NCBI GenBank assembly: GCA_964479045.1
Contig: CAYZJI010000029.1
Coordinates: 1 to 8,108 of the forward strand
Direction of reading: 5' to 3'
DNA: 8,108 nt
From: 2-02-FULL-47-50 sp964479045
GTDB taxonomy: Bacteria; Pseudomonadota; Gammaproteobacteria; Eutrophobiales; Eutrophobiaceae
Shown: positions 1 to 4,092 of the stretch, piece by piece
Position numbering within the stretch: the first letter of the stretch is position 1
Layout: each line of letters opens with the position of its first letter
The notes under the pieces: generated by a model
Databases searched by the model: none
What the model saw: the letters and a program-made list of their open reading frames with translations, nothing else
What the model was told of the DNA's origin: nothing
Program-made: the position numbers and the translations under genes

Positions 1-65
1 GGTTTGCGATTCGTGAGGGTGGCCGGACTGTGGGTGCCGGTGTTGTTACCAAGGTGATTAAATAG
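1..65 (+). CDS. tuf: Elongation factor Tu, C-terminal end (partial)
   Basis: From base 3 the frame reads FAIREGGRTVGAGVVTKVIK and then TAG at 63-65. This is the invariant end of EF-Tu domain 3, the GTPase that delivers aminoacyl-tRNA to the ribosome. FAIREGGRTVGAGVV forms part of the last beta strands of the domain. Only about 20 codons lie in the window, so nothing can be said about start or promoter. Its position before tRNA-Trp and secE-nusG matches the locus usually called tufB in proteobacteria. Many of these genomes carry two near-identical tuf genes, so the copy is assigned by neighbours, not by sequence. Confidence 0.95.
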   Translation, partial: FAIREGGRTVGAGVVTKVIK

Positions 66-77
66 CCAGAAAATCAA

Positions 78-147
78 GGGGCCAGGGATCAGGCGACGGA
101 GCTCGGTAAATTATGAAACTGATCTCTGTCGCCTGTTCTTCGGCCCC
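78..147 (+). other. Long imperfect hairpin downstream of tuf
   Basis: Bases 78-101 pair with 124-147. GGGGCC (78-83) faces GGCCCC (142-147), and AGGCGACGGAG (91-101) faces CTCTGTCGCCT (124-134) with one G-U pair. The stretch between is mostly paired, with mismatches at 84/141 and 89/136. This gives about 22 pairs out of 24, with a 22-base loop. No T-run follows on the + strand (the next bases are AAAGTG), so it is not a standard intrinsic terminator. It could protect the tuf mRNA 3' end or be an RNase III processing site that separates the tuf message from the tRNA. The role is inference. Confidence 0.6.
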
Positions 148-150
148 AAA

Positions 151-176
151 GTGTTTAAGGCCAGTAGCTCAATTGG
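151..176 (+). pseudogene. Truncated duplicate of the tRNA-Trp 5' end with its upstream flank
   Basis: GTGTTTAA (151-158) overlaps AGGCCAGTAGCTCAATTGG (158-176). The same two blocks recur at 294-301 and 305-323, where the second is the first 19 bases of the intact tRNA-Trp. The later copy has four extra bases between the blocks. After 176 the match decays (GCGAAGCGGATC against CAGAGCGGCGGTC) and is lost by about 190. No anticodon arm, T arm or 3' acceptor strand CTGGCCT follows, so this fragment cannot make a tRNA. It looks like the remains of a tandem duplication whose 3' part was lost or replaced by the palindromic element starting at 175. Confidence 0.7.
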
Positions 177-228
177 GCGAAGCGGATCAAGAAAAATGTC
201 CAGTGGACATTTTTCCCGCTGAGCGCCC
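175..228. repeat. Nested palindromic element (possible REP/MITE-like repeat)
   Basis: Three nested complementary blocks share one centre. GGGCG (175-179) faces CGCCC (224-228), and AGCGG (181-185) faces CCGCT (216-220). At the core, AAAAATGTCCA (192-202) faces TGGACATTTTT (204-214) as a perfect 11-bp palindrome around a single G at 203. The core has A-tract and T-tract arms, so on either strand it is a short GC stem ending in T residues, which might act as a weak bidirectional terminator. The size and nested symmetry suggest a dispersed palindromic repeat, but one copy in one window cannot prove it is repetitive. Confidence 0.6.
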
Positions 229-246
229 GGACAGTGGAAGTCCGGG
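226..246. repeat. GC-rich hairpin adjoining the palindromic element
   Basis: CCCGGAC (226-232) pairs with GTCCGGG (240-246) around the loop AGTGGAA. It shares CCC (226-228) with the outer arm of the preceding palindrome, so the two folds compete at that junction. Both hairpins carry AGTGGA at the loop, which hints at a common origin for the 175-246 block. A weaker stem lies further on: TTGC plus GCC (271-277) against GGC (284-286) and GCAA (289-292). No promoter matching the sigma-70 consensus was found before the tRNA. Confidence 0.5.
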
Positions 247-304
247 CCGGTTTATCCGCAAGGCTATCGGTTGCGCCAGGGATGGCGGGCAATGTGTTTA
301 ACAT

Positions 305-380
305 AGGCCAGTAGCTCAATTGGCAGAGCGGCGGTCTCCAAAACCGCAGGTTGGGGGTTCGATTCCCTCCTGGCCTGCCA
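305..380 (+). tRNA. trpT: tRNA-Trp (anticodon CCA)
   Basis: All four arms can be drawn. The acceptor stem AGGCCAG (305-311) pairs fully with CTGGCCT (370-376). The D arm is GCTC/GAGC (314-317, 326-329) with AATTGGCA in the loop. The anticodon stem is GCGGT/ACCGC (331-335, 343-347) with loop CTCCAAA, which places CCA at 338-340 and reads the UGG codon. The variable region is AGGTT, and the T arm is GGGGG/CCCTC around TTCGATT. G73 and an encoded CCA (378-380) complete 76 bases. Its place between tuf and secE is common in proteobacteria. It is probably cut from a transcript shared with tuf and/or secE. The first 19 bases are duplicated at 158-176. Confidence 0.97.
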
Positions 381-429
381 GACGCAACTTGCAGCACAGG
401 CTGGTTTTTGAACGTGAAACAGGACAGGT

Positions 430-816
430 ATGAATTCTAAAGTTGAAACAGCAGCAACAGGCAGCAACCGGCTCGATACTGTAAAGATCGTCGCCGCGCT
501 GTTGCTGGTGATTGCAGCAACAACGGCATTTTATGTTTTCCCGGAGCAATCCGCAGTATTGCGGGTCATCGGGATATTGATTGCTGTGGCCGCTGCCGCG
601 GCCATCATGCTGCAGACTGAAAAAGGCCGGCAGATCTGGGCATTTCTGCAGGGCTCGCAAATCGAAGTCCGCAAGGTTGTCTGGCCTACGCGCGAAGAAA
701 CAGTACAGACCACGCTGATCGTGATTGGCATGGTGATCATCATTGCGCTGATTCTGTGGGGACTGGACGCATTCCTGGGCTGGGCCATAGGCTCAATACT
801 GGGTACGAGAGGTTGA
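430..816 (+). CDS. secE: Preprotein translocase subunit SecE
   Basis: SecE is the small membrane subunit that clamps SecY in the SecYEG translocon and is essential for export and membrane insertion. The protein has 128 residues, close to the 127 of the E. coli three-helix form. Hydrophobic segments lie at about residues 18-37, 43-62 and 93-115. The family hallmark, the cytoplasmic amphipathic helix and hinge, is EVRKVVWPTREE (79-90), followed by TVQTTLIVIG at the start of the conserved third helix. The start ATG at 430 has AGGA at 421-424 five bases upstream. The gene begins 49 bases after tRNA-Trp and ends five bases before nusG, with the nusG ribosome binding site lying in its last codons. 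secE-nusG is a near-universal pair. Confidence 0.97.
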   Translation: MNSKVETAATGSNRLDTVKIVAALLLVIAATTAFYVFPEQSAVLRVIGILIAVAAAAAIMLQTEKGRQIWAFLQGSQIEVRKVVWPTREETVQTTLIVIGMVIIIALILWGLDAFLGWAIGSILGTRG

Positions 817-821
817 TCGCG

Positions 822-1355
822 ATGGCCTTACGCTGGTATGTCGTGCACGCGTATTCAGGTTTTGAAGACTATGTGATGCGTACGCTCAAGGATCGTATAC
901 AACGCAGCGGGTTGCAGGAAAAGTTTGGAAACATTCTGGTGCCGACTGAAGAAGTTGTAGAAATGCGTGATGGCAAAAAGCGCAAGAGTGACCGGAAATT
1001 TTTTCCGGGCTATGTGCTGGTACAGATGGAAATGGATGATGATACCTGGCATCTGGTCAAGGATGCACCCAAGGTACTCGGATTTATCGGTGGCACCAGT
1101 GACAAGCCGGCGCCCATTACGGATGCAGAGGCTGATGCGATTTTGCAGCGCGTTGAAGATGGCGTGGATCGGCCGAAGCCCAAGGTTCTGTTTGAGCCGG
1201 GTGAAGTAGTGCGTGTGACTGATGGACCGTTTACCGATTTCAATGGTGTTGTGGAAGAAGTGAATTTCGAAAAGAGCCGGTTACGAGTGTCCGTTCTTAT
1301 TTTCGGACGTTCGACACCGGTGGAACTCGAGTTCGGCCAGGTCGAGAAAGATTAA
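822..1355 (+). CDS. nusG: Transcription termination/antitermination factor NusG
   Basis: NusG binds the RNA polymerase clamp, suppresses pausing, recruits Rho and contacts ribosomal protein S10 to couple transcription with translation. The 177 residues compare with 181 in E. coli. The N-terminal NGN domain is clear in RWYVVHAYSGFE (4-15) and in RKFFPGYVLVQM. The C-terminal KOW domain covers about 124-177, from FEPGEVVRV through DGPFTDFNGVVEEV to the end, including FGRSTPVELEF. The frame is open back to 756, but the real start is ATG 822. It opens with MALRWYVVH as in the family and has GAGAGG at 807-812, which overlaps the end of secE. It is likely translationally coupled to secE. Confidence 0.97.
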   Translation: MALRWYVVHAYSGFEDYVMRTLKDRIQRSGLQEKFGNILVPTEEVVEMRDGKKRKSDRKFFPGYVLVQMEMDDDTWHLVKDAPKVLGFIGGTSDKPAPITDAEADAILQRVEDGVDRPKPKVLFEPGEVVRVTDGPFTDFNGVVEEVNFEKSRLRVSVLIFGRSTPVELEFGQVEKD

Positions 1356-1358
1356 CTG

Positions 1359-1430
1359 GTGAATAGTGAGTGGTGATTAGTGATTGGCATCAAAATTTCT
1401 ACTAATCACAATTCACCAATCACCAATCAC
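1359..1430. repeat. Heptad-phased inverted repeat, GTGAnnn type
   Basis: Right after the nusG stop, four contiguous 7-base units start at 1359, 1366, 1373 and 1380 (GTGAATA, GTGAGTG, GTGATTA, GTGATTG). After a 16-base spacer come four contiguous 7-base units in inverse orientation at 1403, 1410, 1417 and 1424 (TAATCAC, AATTCAC, CAATCAC, CAATCAC). Because the period is constant, the arms can pair in several registers. Examples are GTGATTAGT (1373-1381) with ACTAATCAC (1401-1409), and TTAGTGATTGG (1377-1387) with CCAATCACTAA (1423-1433). No T-run follows. Function is unknown. A related architecture occurs at 2608-2670. Confidence 0.75.
1384..1412 (+). promoter_or_regulatory. Candidate sigma-70 promoter for rplK-rplA
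   Basis: TTGGCA (1384-1389, five of six to the -35 consensus) is 17 bases from CACAAT (1407-1412, four of six to the -10 consensus). E. coli has a promoter in the same nusG-rplK spacer, which makes the position reasonable. The match is only moderate, and the boxes sit inside the heptad repeat, whose biased composition raises the chance of a false match. Confidence 0.3.
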
Positions 1431-1440
1431 TAAGTAAAAC

Positions 1441-1465
1441 GGGGAGCCGCAAGGCGCTTGTACCC
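1441..1465 (+). promoter_or_regulatory. Ribosomal protein L1 operator in the rplK leader
   Basis: GGG (1442-1444) pairs with CCC (1463-1465). Inside lies a second helix, GCC (1446-1448) with GGC (1453-1455), capped by a GCAA tetraloop. The helices are separated by an asymmetric internal loop: A1445 on one side, GCTTGTA (1456-1462) on the other. This two-helix, one-sided-loop design, and the sequence GGGAGCC...GGCG, match what I recall of the E. coli L1 operator, which mimics the L1 site of 23S rRNA. It abuts the rplK Shine-Dalgarno AAGGAG (1466-1471), so bound L1 would block initiation and lower both L11 and L1. The assignment rests on structure and position. Confidence 0.75.
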
Positions 1466-1477
1466 AAGGAGACTACA

Positions 1478-1909
1478 GTGGCAAAGAAGATAGAAACCTA
1501 CATCAAGCTGCAGGTTGCAGCAGGGCAGGCTAATCCCAGTCCGCCCGTTGGTCCGGCGCTCGGTCAGCATGGCGTCAACATCATGGAGTTCTGCAAGGCA
1601 TTCAATGCCAGGACGCAGGGCATGGAACCCGGTTTGCCGGTTCCGGTCGTGATTAGCGTTTATTCCGACAAGAGTTTTACTTTCATTACCAAAACCACGC
1701 CGGCCTCACATCTGTTGAAAAAAGCGGCCGGTGTACAGAGTGGCAGCGGCACGCCCAACTCCAACAAGGTGGGCAAGGTGACGCGCGCGCAGCTCGAGGA
1801 AATTGCCAAAACCAAACAACCTGACCTCAGTGCAGCCAGCCTGGATGCCGCCGTGCGCACCATTGCTGGTACGGCTCGCAGCATGGGTATCGAGACCGAG
1901 GGGGTGTAA
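1478..1909 (+). CDS. rplK: 50S ribosomal protein L11
   Basis: L11 binds helices 43-44 of 23S rRNA at the GTPase-associated centre and is needed for RelA-dependent stringent signalling. The 143 residues are close to the usual length (142 in E. coli). The N-terminal domain shows AGQANPSPPVGPALGQHGVN (15-34), including the proline-rich switch that thiostrepton contacts. The C-terminal RNA-binding domain runs from about residue 72, with KKAAGVQSGSGTPNSNKVGK (81-100) and RTIAGTARSMGIETEG near the end. Translation starts at GTG 1478, giving MAKKIETYIKLQVAAG as in the family. AAGGAG (1466-1471) is six bases upstream. An L1-type operator precedes it, and rplA starts one base after its stop. Confidence 0.97.
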   Translation: MAKKIETYIKLQVAAGQANPSPPVGPALGQHGVNIMEFCKAFNARTQGMEPGLPVPVVISVYSDKSFTFITKTTPASHLLKKAAGVQSGSGTPNSNKVGKVTRAQLEEIAKTKQPDLSAASLDAAVRTIAGTARSMGIETEGV

Positions 1910-1910
1910 T

Positions 1911-2603
1911 ATGAAGCCGACCAAACGTAATAAATTGATTGTTGAAAAAGTGCAGCACGGGAAACTCTATCCGGTGCTGGAAGCACTGCAATTGCTTAAA
2001 GATGTTTCAAAAGTGAAATTTGATGAATCTGTGGAAGTCGCGATCAATTTGGGTATCGATCCCAAAAAGACCGATCAGGCTGTACGCGGTTCCAGTGTAT
2101 TGCCACGCGGTACCGGTAAGTCCGTCAAGGTCGCGGTGATTGCCCAGGGCGAACAGGCCGAAGCAGCAAAAGCGGCCGGCGCTGATGCGGTTGGTTTTGA
2201 AGATCTGGTGGAAAAAATGCTGGCGGGTGATCTGGATTATCAGGTCATTATTGCCACGCCGGATGCCATGCCGCAGGTCAGTAAACTGGGTAAGGTACTG
2301 GGCCCGCGAGGCCTGATGCCGAACCCCAAGGTGGGCACGGTGACCAAGGATACCAGGCAGGCTGTACAGAATGCCAAGGCTGGTCAGGTGCGTTACCGCA
2401 CGGACAAGAACGGCATTATTCATTGTGTGATTGGCAAGGTGTCGTTTGCACCTGATGCGCTGAAAGAGAATCTTGAAGTGCTCCTGCATGATTTGATCAA
2501 GGCCAAGCCGAGCACAGCCAAAGGCATATACATGAAGAAAATCTCGGTATCCACCACTATGGGACCGGGGTTGATACTCGATCAGAGTACGTTAGCGATT
2601 TAA
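1911..2603 (+). CDS. rplA: 50S ribosomal protein L1
   Basis: L1 forms the mobile L1 stalk beside the E site and assists tRNA exit. It also represses its own operon. The protein has 230 residues (234 in E. coli). The family signature GPRGLMPNPKVGTV is at 131-144. The split domain I covers about 1-67 and 160-230, with the domain II insertion between them. The conserved C-terminal block TAKGIYMKKISVSTTMGPG (202-220) is intact. The frame is open back to 1803 inside rplK, but ATG 1911 is chosen. It lies one base after the rplK stop, has GAGGGGG (1898-1904) six bases upstream, and gives MKPTKRNKLIVEKV. The arrangement predicts translational coupling to rplK. Confidence 0.97.
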   Translation: MKPTKRNKLIVEKVQHGKLYPVLEALQLLKDVSKVKFDESVEVAINLGIDPKKTDQAVRGSSVLPRGTGKSVKVAVIAQGEQAEAAKAAGADAVGFEDLVEKMLAGDLDYQVIIATPDAMPQVSKLGKVLGPRGLMPNPKVGTVTKDTRQAVQNAKAGQVRYRTDKNGIIHCVIGKVSFAPDALKENLEVLLHDLIKAKPSTAKGIYMKKISVSTTMGPGLILDQSTLAI

Positions 2604-2607
2604 CTGC

Positions 2608-2670
2608 GTGAAGCGTGAAGAGTGAAGCGTTATACGAGATACGCTTCACGAGATACGAGGCACGTAAAAC
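2608..2670. repeat. Heptad-phased repeat with inverted core after rplA
   Basis: Starting five bases after the rplA stop, nine contiguous 7-base units can be read: GTGAAGC, GTGAAGA, GTGAAGC, GTTATAC, GAGATAC, GCTTCAC, GAGATAC, GAGGCAC, GTAAAAC. All begin with G and eight end with C. GTGAAGCGT (2622-2630) and ACGCTTCAC (2641-2649) form a perfect 9-bp hairpin with a 10-base loop. The GTGAnnn unit, the 7-base period and the inverted half resemble the 1359-1430 repeat, although the bases differ. It lies at the start of the rplJ leader. No T-run follows, so a terminator is unlikely. Confidence 0.7.
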
Positions 2671-2680
2671 AGACTTTGGG

Positions 2681-2808
2681 TTGGTGAGATTACTCATCAA
2701 ACGTCAAAGACCGTGAGTGTGGTCCGTTAACAGCGGGCAACTTGATGGCGAATACGCCAGCTCACGCAGACGGTGTTACCCAGTCAGGTCATTCCTGAGG
2801 GTCACCGT
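2681..2808 (+). promoter_or_regulatory. rplJ leader fold, candidate L10(L12) autoregulatory element
   Basis: Three elements follow each other. TTGGTGAG (2681-2688) pairs with CTCATCAA (2693-2700) around ATTA. ACC plus GTGAG (2710-2717) pairs with CTCAC (2761-2765) and GGT (2772-2774), leaving the one-sided bulge GCAGAC (2766-2771). The inner hairpin TGGCG/CGCCA (2746-2750, 2755-2759) caps that arm. The string CAAAGACCG...ACGCAGACGGTG resembles, from memory, betaproteobacterial rplJ leaders, where L10-L12 binds a bulged kink-like helix to repress rplJ. A third stem, 2770-2808, uses ACGGTG (2770-2775) with CACCGT (2803-2808), plus ACCC/GGGT and TCAGG/CCTGA. It competes with the second arm for ACGGT. 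The exact protein contacts are inference. Confidence 0.65.
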
Positions 2809-2958
2809 AACAGGTGGATGTTGATGTGGTTTCGGGGTTTGAAGCTGCAGCAGCATCTGTGTGTGATCCCAGGCAGTGGTTGAGATCAGGTGTCATGGCA
2901 GTATGGAAGACACACATCAAGACGCGCAGCCTGTTAACTATCAAGGGAGTATCAAGTT
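2809..2958 (+). promoter_or_regulatory. Rest of the rplJ leader up to the start codon
   Basis: I see no gene here. The region contains TTGATGTG (2821-2828), complementary to CACATCAA (2913-2920); TGTGTGT (2858-2864), complementary to ACACACA (2910-2916); and TGATC (2864-2868), complementary to GATCA (2884-2888). The first two use the same downstream strand and cannot form together. CTGTTAAC (2931-2938) is complementary to GTTAACAG (2726-2733) inside the L10-type arm. It lies just before the Shine-Dalgarno AAGGGAG (2943-2949), so a long-range pairing could tie repressor binding to rplJ initiation. I found no good sigma-70 promoter in 2604-2958. Confidence 0.45.
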
Positions 2959-3486
2959 GTGAGACTTACACTTGAAGCAAAAAAAGCAATCGTGAGTGAG
3001 GTTGCGGAAGTTGCGGCAAATGCTCCTTCAGCCGTCGCGGCGGAATATGCCGGCATTACCGTGCAGCAGATGACGCAGTTACGTCAGTCTGCGCGTGCGG
3101 CCGGTGTTTACGTACGCGTGGTGCGGAATACCCTGGCACGCCGGGCACTGGAAAATACCCGGTTTGAATGCATGCGTGATGGACTGACGGGTCCATTGCT
3201 GCTCGCGTTCTCGCGTGAAGAGCCGGGTTCCGTGGCGAAGGTGATCCGCGATTTTGCCAAAGCGAACGAGAAGCTGGTGGTCAAGCTGGTGGCTCTGGAT
3301 GGCAAGCTGTTGCAGCCGTCCGATATCGAGGCACTGGCCAATCTGCCGAGCCGCGAACAGGCGATCAGTCTGCTCATGGCTGTCATGCAGGCCCCGATCG
3401 CCCAGCTGGCACGTACGCTTAACGAACCGCATGCCAAACTGGTCCGTACTATCGCGGCTGTCGGCGACAAGAAAAAGGCCGCCTGA
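2959..3486 (+). CDS. rplJ: 50S ribosomal protein L10
   Basis: L10 anchors the L7/L12 stalk to 23S rRNA next to L11 and, bound to L12, represses its own leader. The protein has 175 residues against 165 in E. coli. The N-terminal rRNA-binding domain carries GVYVRVVRNTLARRALE (49-65), FECMRDGLTGPLLLAFS (69-85) and FAKANEK (99-105). The C-terminal helix that holds L12 dimers begins at about residue 133. By eye the alignment to E. coli needs no other gap, so the ten extra residues all lie here (147-159). The related blocks QLARTL (149-154) and KLVRTI (160-165) stand side by side. The start is GTG 2959 with AAGGGAG (2943-2949) nine bases upstream. rplL follows after 60 bases. Confidence 0.96.
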   Translation: MRLTLEAKKAIVSEVAEVAANAPSAVAAEYAGITVQQMTQLRQSARAAGVYVRVVRNTLARRALENTRFECMRDGLTGPLLLAFSREEPGSVAKVIRDFAKANEKLVVKLVALDGKLLQPSDIEALANLPSREQAISLLMAVMQAPIAQLARTLNEPHAKLVRTIAAVGDKKKAA

Positions 3487-3546
3487 GACAGAGAACCAAC
3501 TCACATTTAATGATCTGAAACCAAACCATTTTTAGGAGTAATTACC

Positions 3547-3927
3547 ATGGCTGTCACTAAAGAAGATATTTTAGAAACCATTTCCAACATGACCGTACTC
3601 GAAGTGGTCGATCTGGTCAAGGCAATGGAAGAGAAGTTTGGCGTGTCCGCCGCTGTTGCGGCTGCTCCGGTGGCTGCTGCGGGTGGCGGTGCTGCCGCTC
3701 CGGCTGCTGAAGAAAAGACCGAATTCAATGTCATCATGACCAAGTTCGGTGAAAACAAGGTGGGTGTCATCAAGGTGATCCGTGCCATTACCGGCCTGGG
3801 TCTGAAAGAAGCCAAGGATCTGGTCGAAGGCGTGCCGTCCACTGTGAAGGAAGGGGTTAACAAGGATGAAGCCGCAGACATCAAGAAACAACTGGAAGAA
3901 GCCGGCGCAGCAGTCGAAGTCAAATAA
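3547..3927 (+). CDS. rplL: 50S ribosomal protein L7/L12
   Basis: L7/L12 is the multicopy stalk protein that recruits and stimulates the translational GTPases EF-Tu, EF-G, IF2 and RF3. The 126 residues are a little longer than the 121 of E. coli. The N-terminal dimerisation domain (about 1-33) binds the L10 helix. The flexible hinge (about 34-56) is rich in Ala, Gly and Pro. The C-terminal factor-binding domain (about 58-126) holds KVGVIKVIRAITGLGLKEAK (71-90), then DLVEGVP and the lysines that contact GTPases. ATG 3547 has AGGAG (3534-3538) eight bases upstream. It follows rplJ by 60 bases and is translated several times more often than L10, which suits its own strong ribosome binding site. 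Confidence 0.98.
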   Translation: MAVTKEDILETISNMTVLEVVDLVKAMEEKFGVSAAVAAAPVAAAGGGAAAPAAEEKTEFNVIMTKFGENKVGVIKVIRAITGLGLKEAKDLVEGVPSTVKEGVNKDEAADIKKQLEEAGAAVEVK

Positions 3928-3958
3928 CGTTGGCAGTTTCATCCAGTCGAATCAGCAT

Positions 3959-3987
3959 CAGGCTGGCGGTATTTTGCCGCCGGCCTG
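3959..3987 (+). terminator. Attenuator-like hairpin between rplL and rpoB
   Basis: CAGGC (3959-3963) pairs with GCCTG (3983-3987), T3964 wobbles with G3982, and GGCGG (3965-3969) pairs with CCGCC (3977-3981). The loop is TATTTTG. The stem of 11 pairs is GC-rich, but the next bases are TATGTGC, without a T-run, so full intrinsic termination is unlikely. In E. coli this same spacer carries a partial terminator and an RNase III site that lower rpoBC expression relative to rplJL. This hairpin is the obvious candidate for either role. The rest of the 165-base spacer shows only a small AATC-GCAA-GATT stem (4048-4059) and an unpaired T-run (4075-4081). Confidence 0.45.
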
Positions 3988-4081
3988 TATGTGCTGGCTC
4001 TGACCAAATTGATGTGTGTTGTATATGCGCTGGTTTGTAATCCGCGCAATCGCAAGATTCAGTAGCAACAGATTATTTTTT

Positions 4082-4086
4082 GAGGA
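4082..4086 (+). promoter_or_regulatory. rpoB Shine-Dalgarno that decides the start
   Basis: Two in-frame ATG codons, 4087 and 4093, are separated by ACC. GAGGA (4082-4086) touches the first and leaves no spacing, but it is six bases from the second. ATG 4093 is therefore the workable start and gives MTYSYTEKKRIRK, the usual beginning of betaproteobacterial RpoB. Confidence 0.8.
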
Positions 4087-4092
4087 ATGACC

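Noticed and set aside
113..301. 62-codon open frame between tuf and tRNA-Trp on the + strand
   Set aside because: It begins inside the loop of the 78-147 hairpin, runs through the tRNA fragment and both palindromes, and resembles no protein I know. The DNA there is better explained as structured spacer.
155..660. Minus-strand open frames across tRNA-Trp and secE
   Set aside because: They run antisense to an intact tRNA and to an unmistakable secE, and they have no recognisable protein content.
756..821. Upstream extension of nusG
   Set aside because: It overlaps the end of secE and adds residues not found in NusG. ATG 822 has the ribosome binding site and the family N-terminus.
1803..1910. 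Upstream extension of rplA into rplK
   Set aside because: This is rplK sequence in another frame. ATG 1911 with GAGGGGG upstream gives the correct L1 beginning.
2745..2798. 17-codon leader peptide frame (MANTPAHADGVTQSGHS)
   Set aside because: Its bases belong to the paired arms of the rplJ leader, there is no clear ribosome binding site, and it has no run of regulatory codons as in an attenuation peptide.
3507..3942. Two long minus-strand open frames opposite rplL
   Set aside because: They are shadows of the alanine-rich rplL coding sequence, a common artefact of such codon use.
4009..4027. TTGATG...TATATG as an rpoB promoter
   Set aside because: The boxes are only seven bases apart, far from the 16-18 needed for sigma-70.
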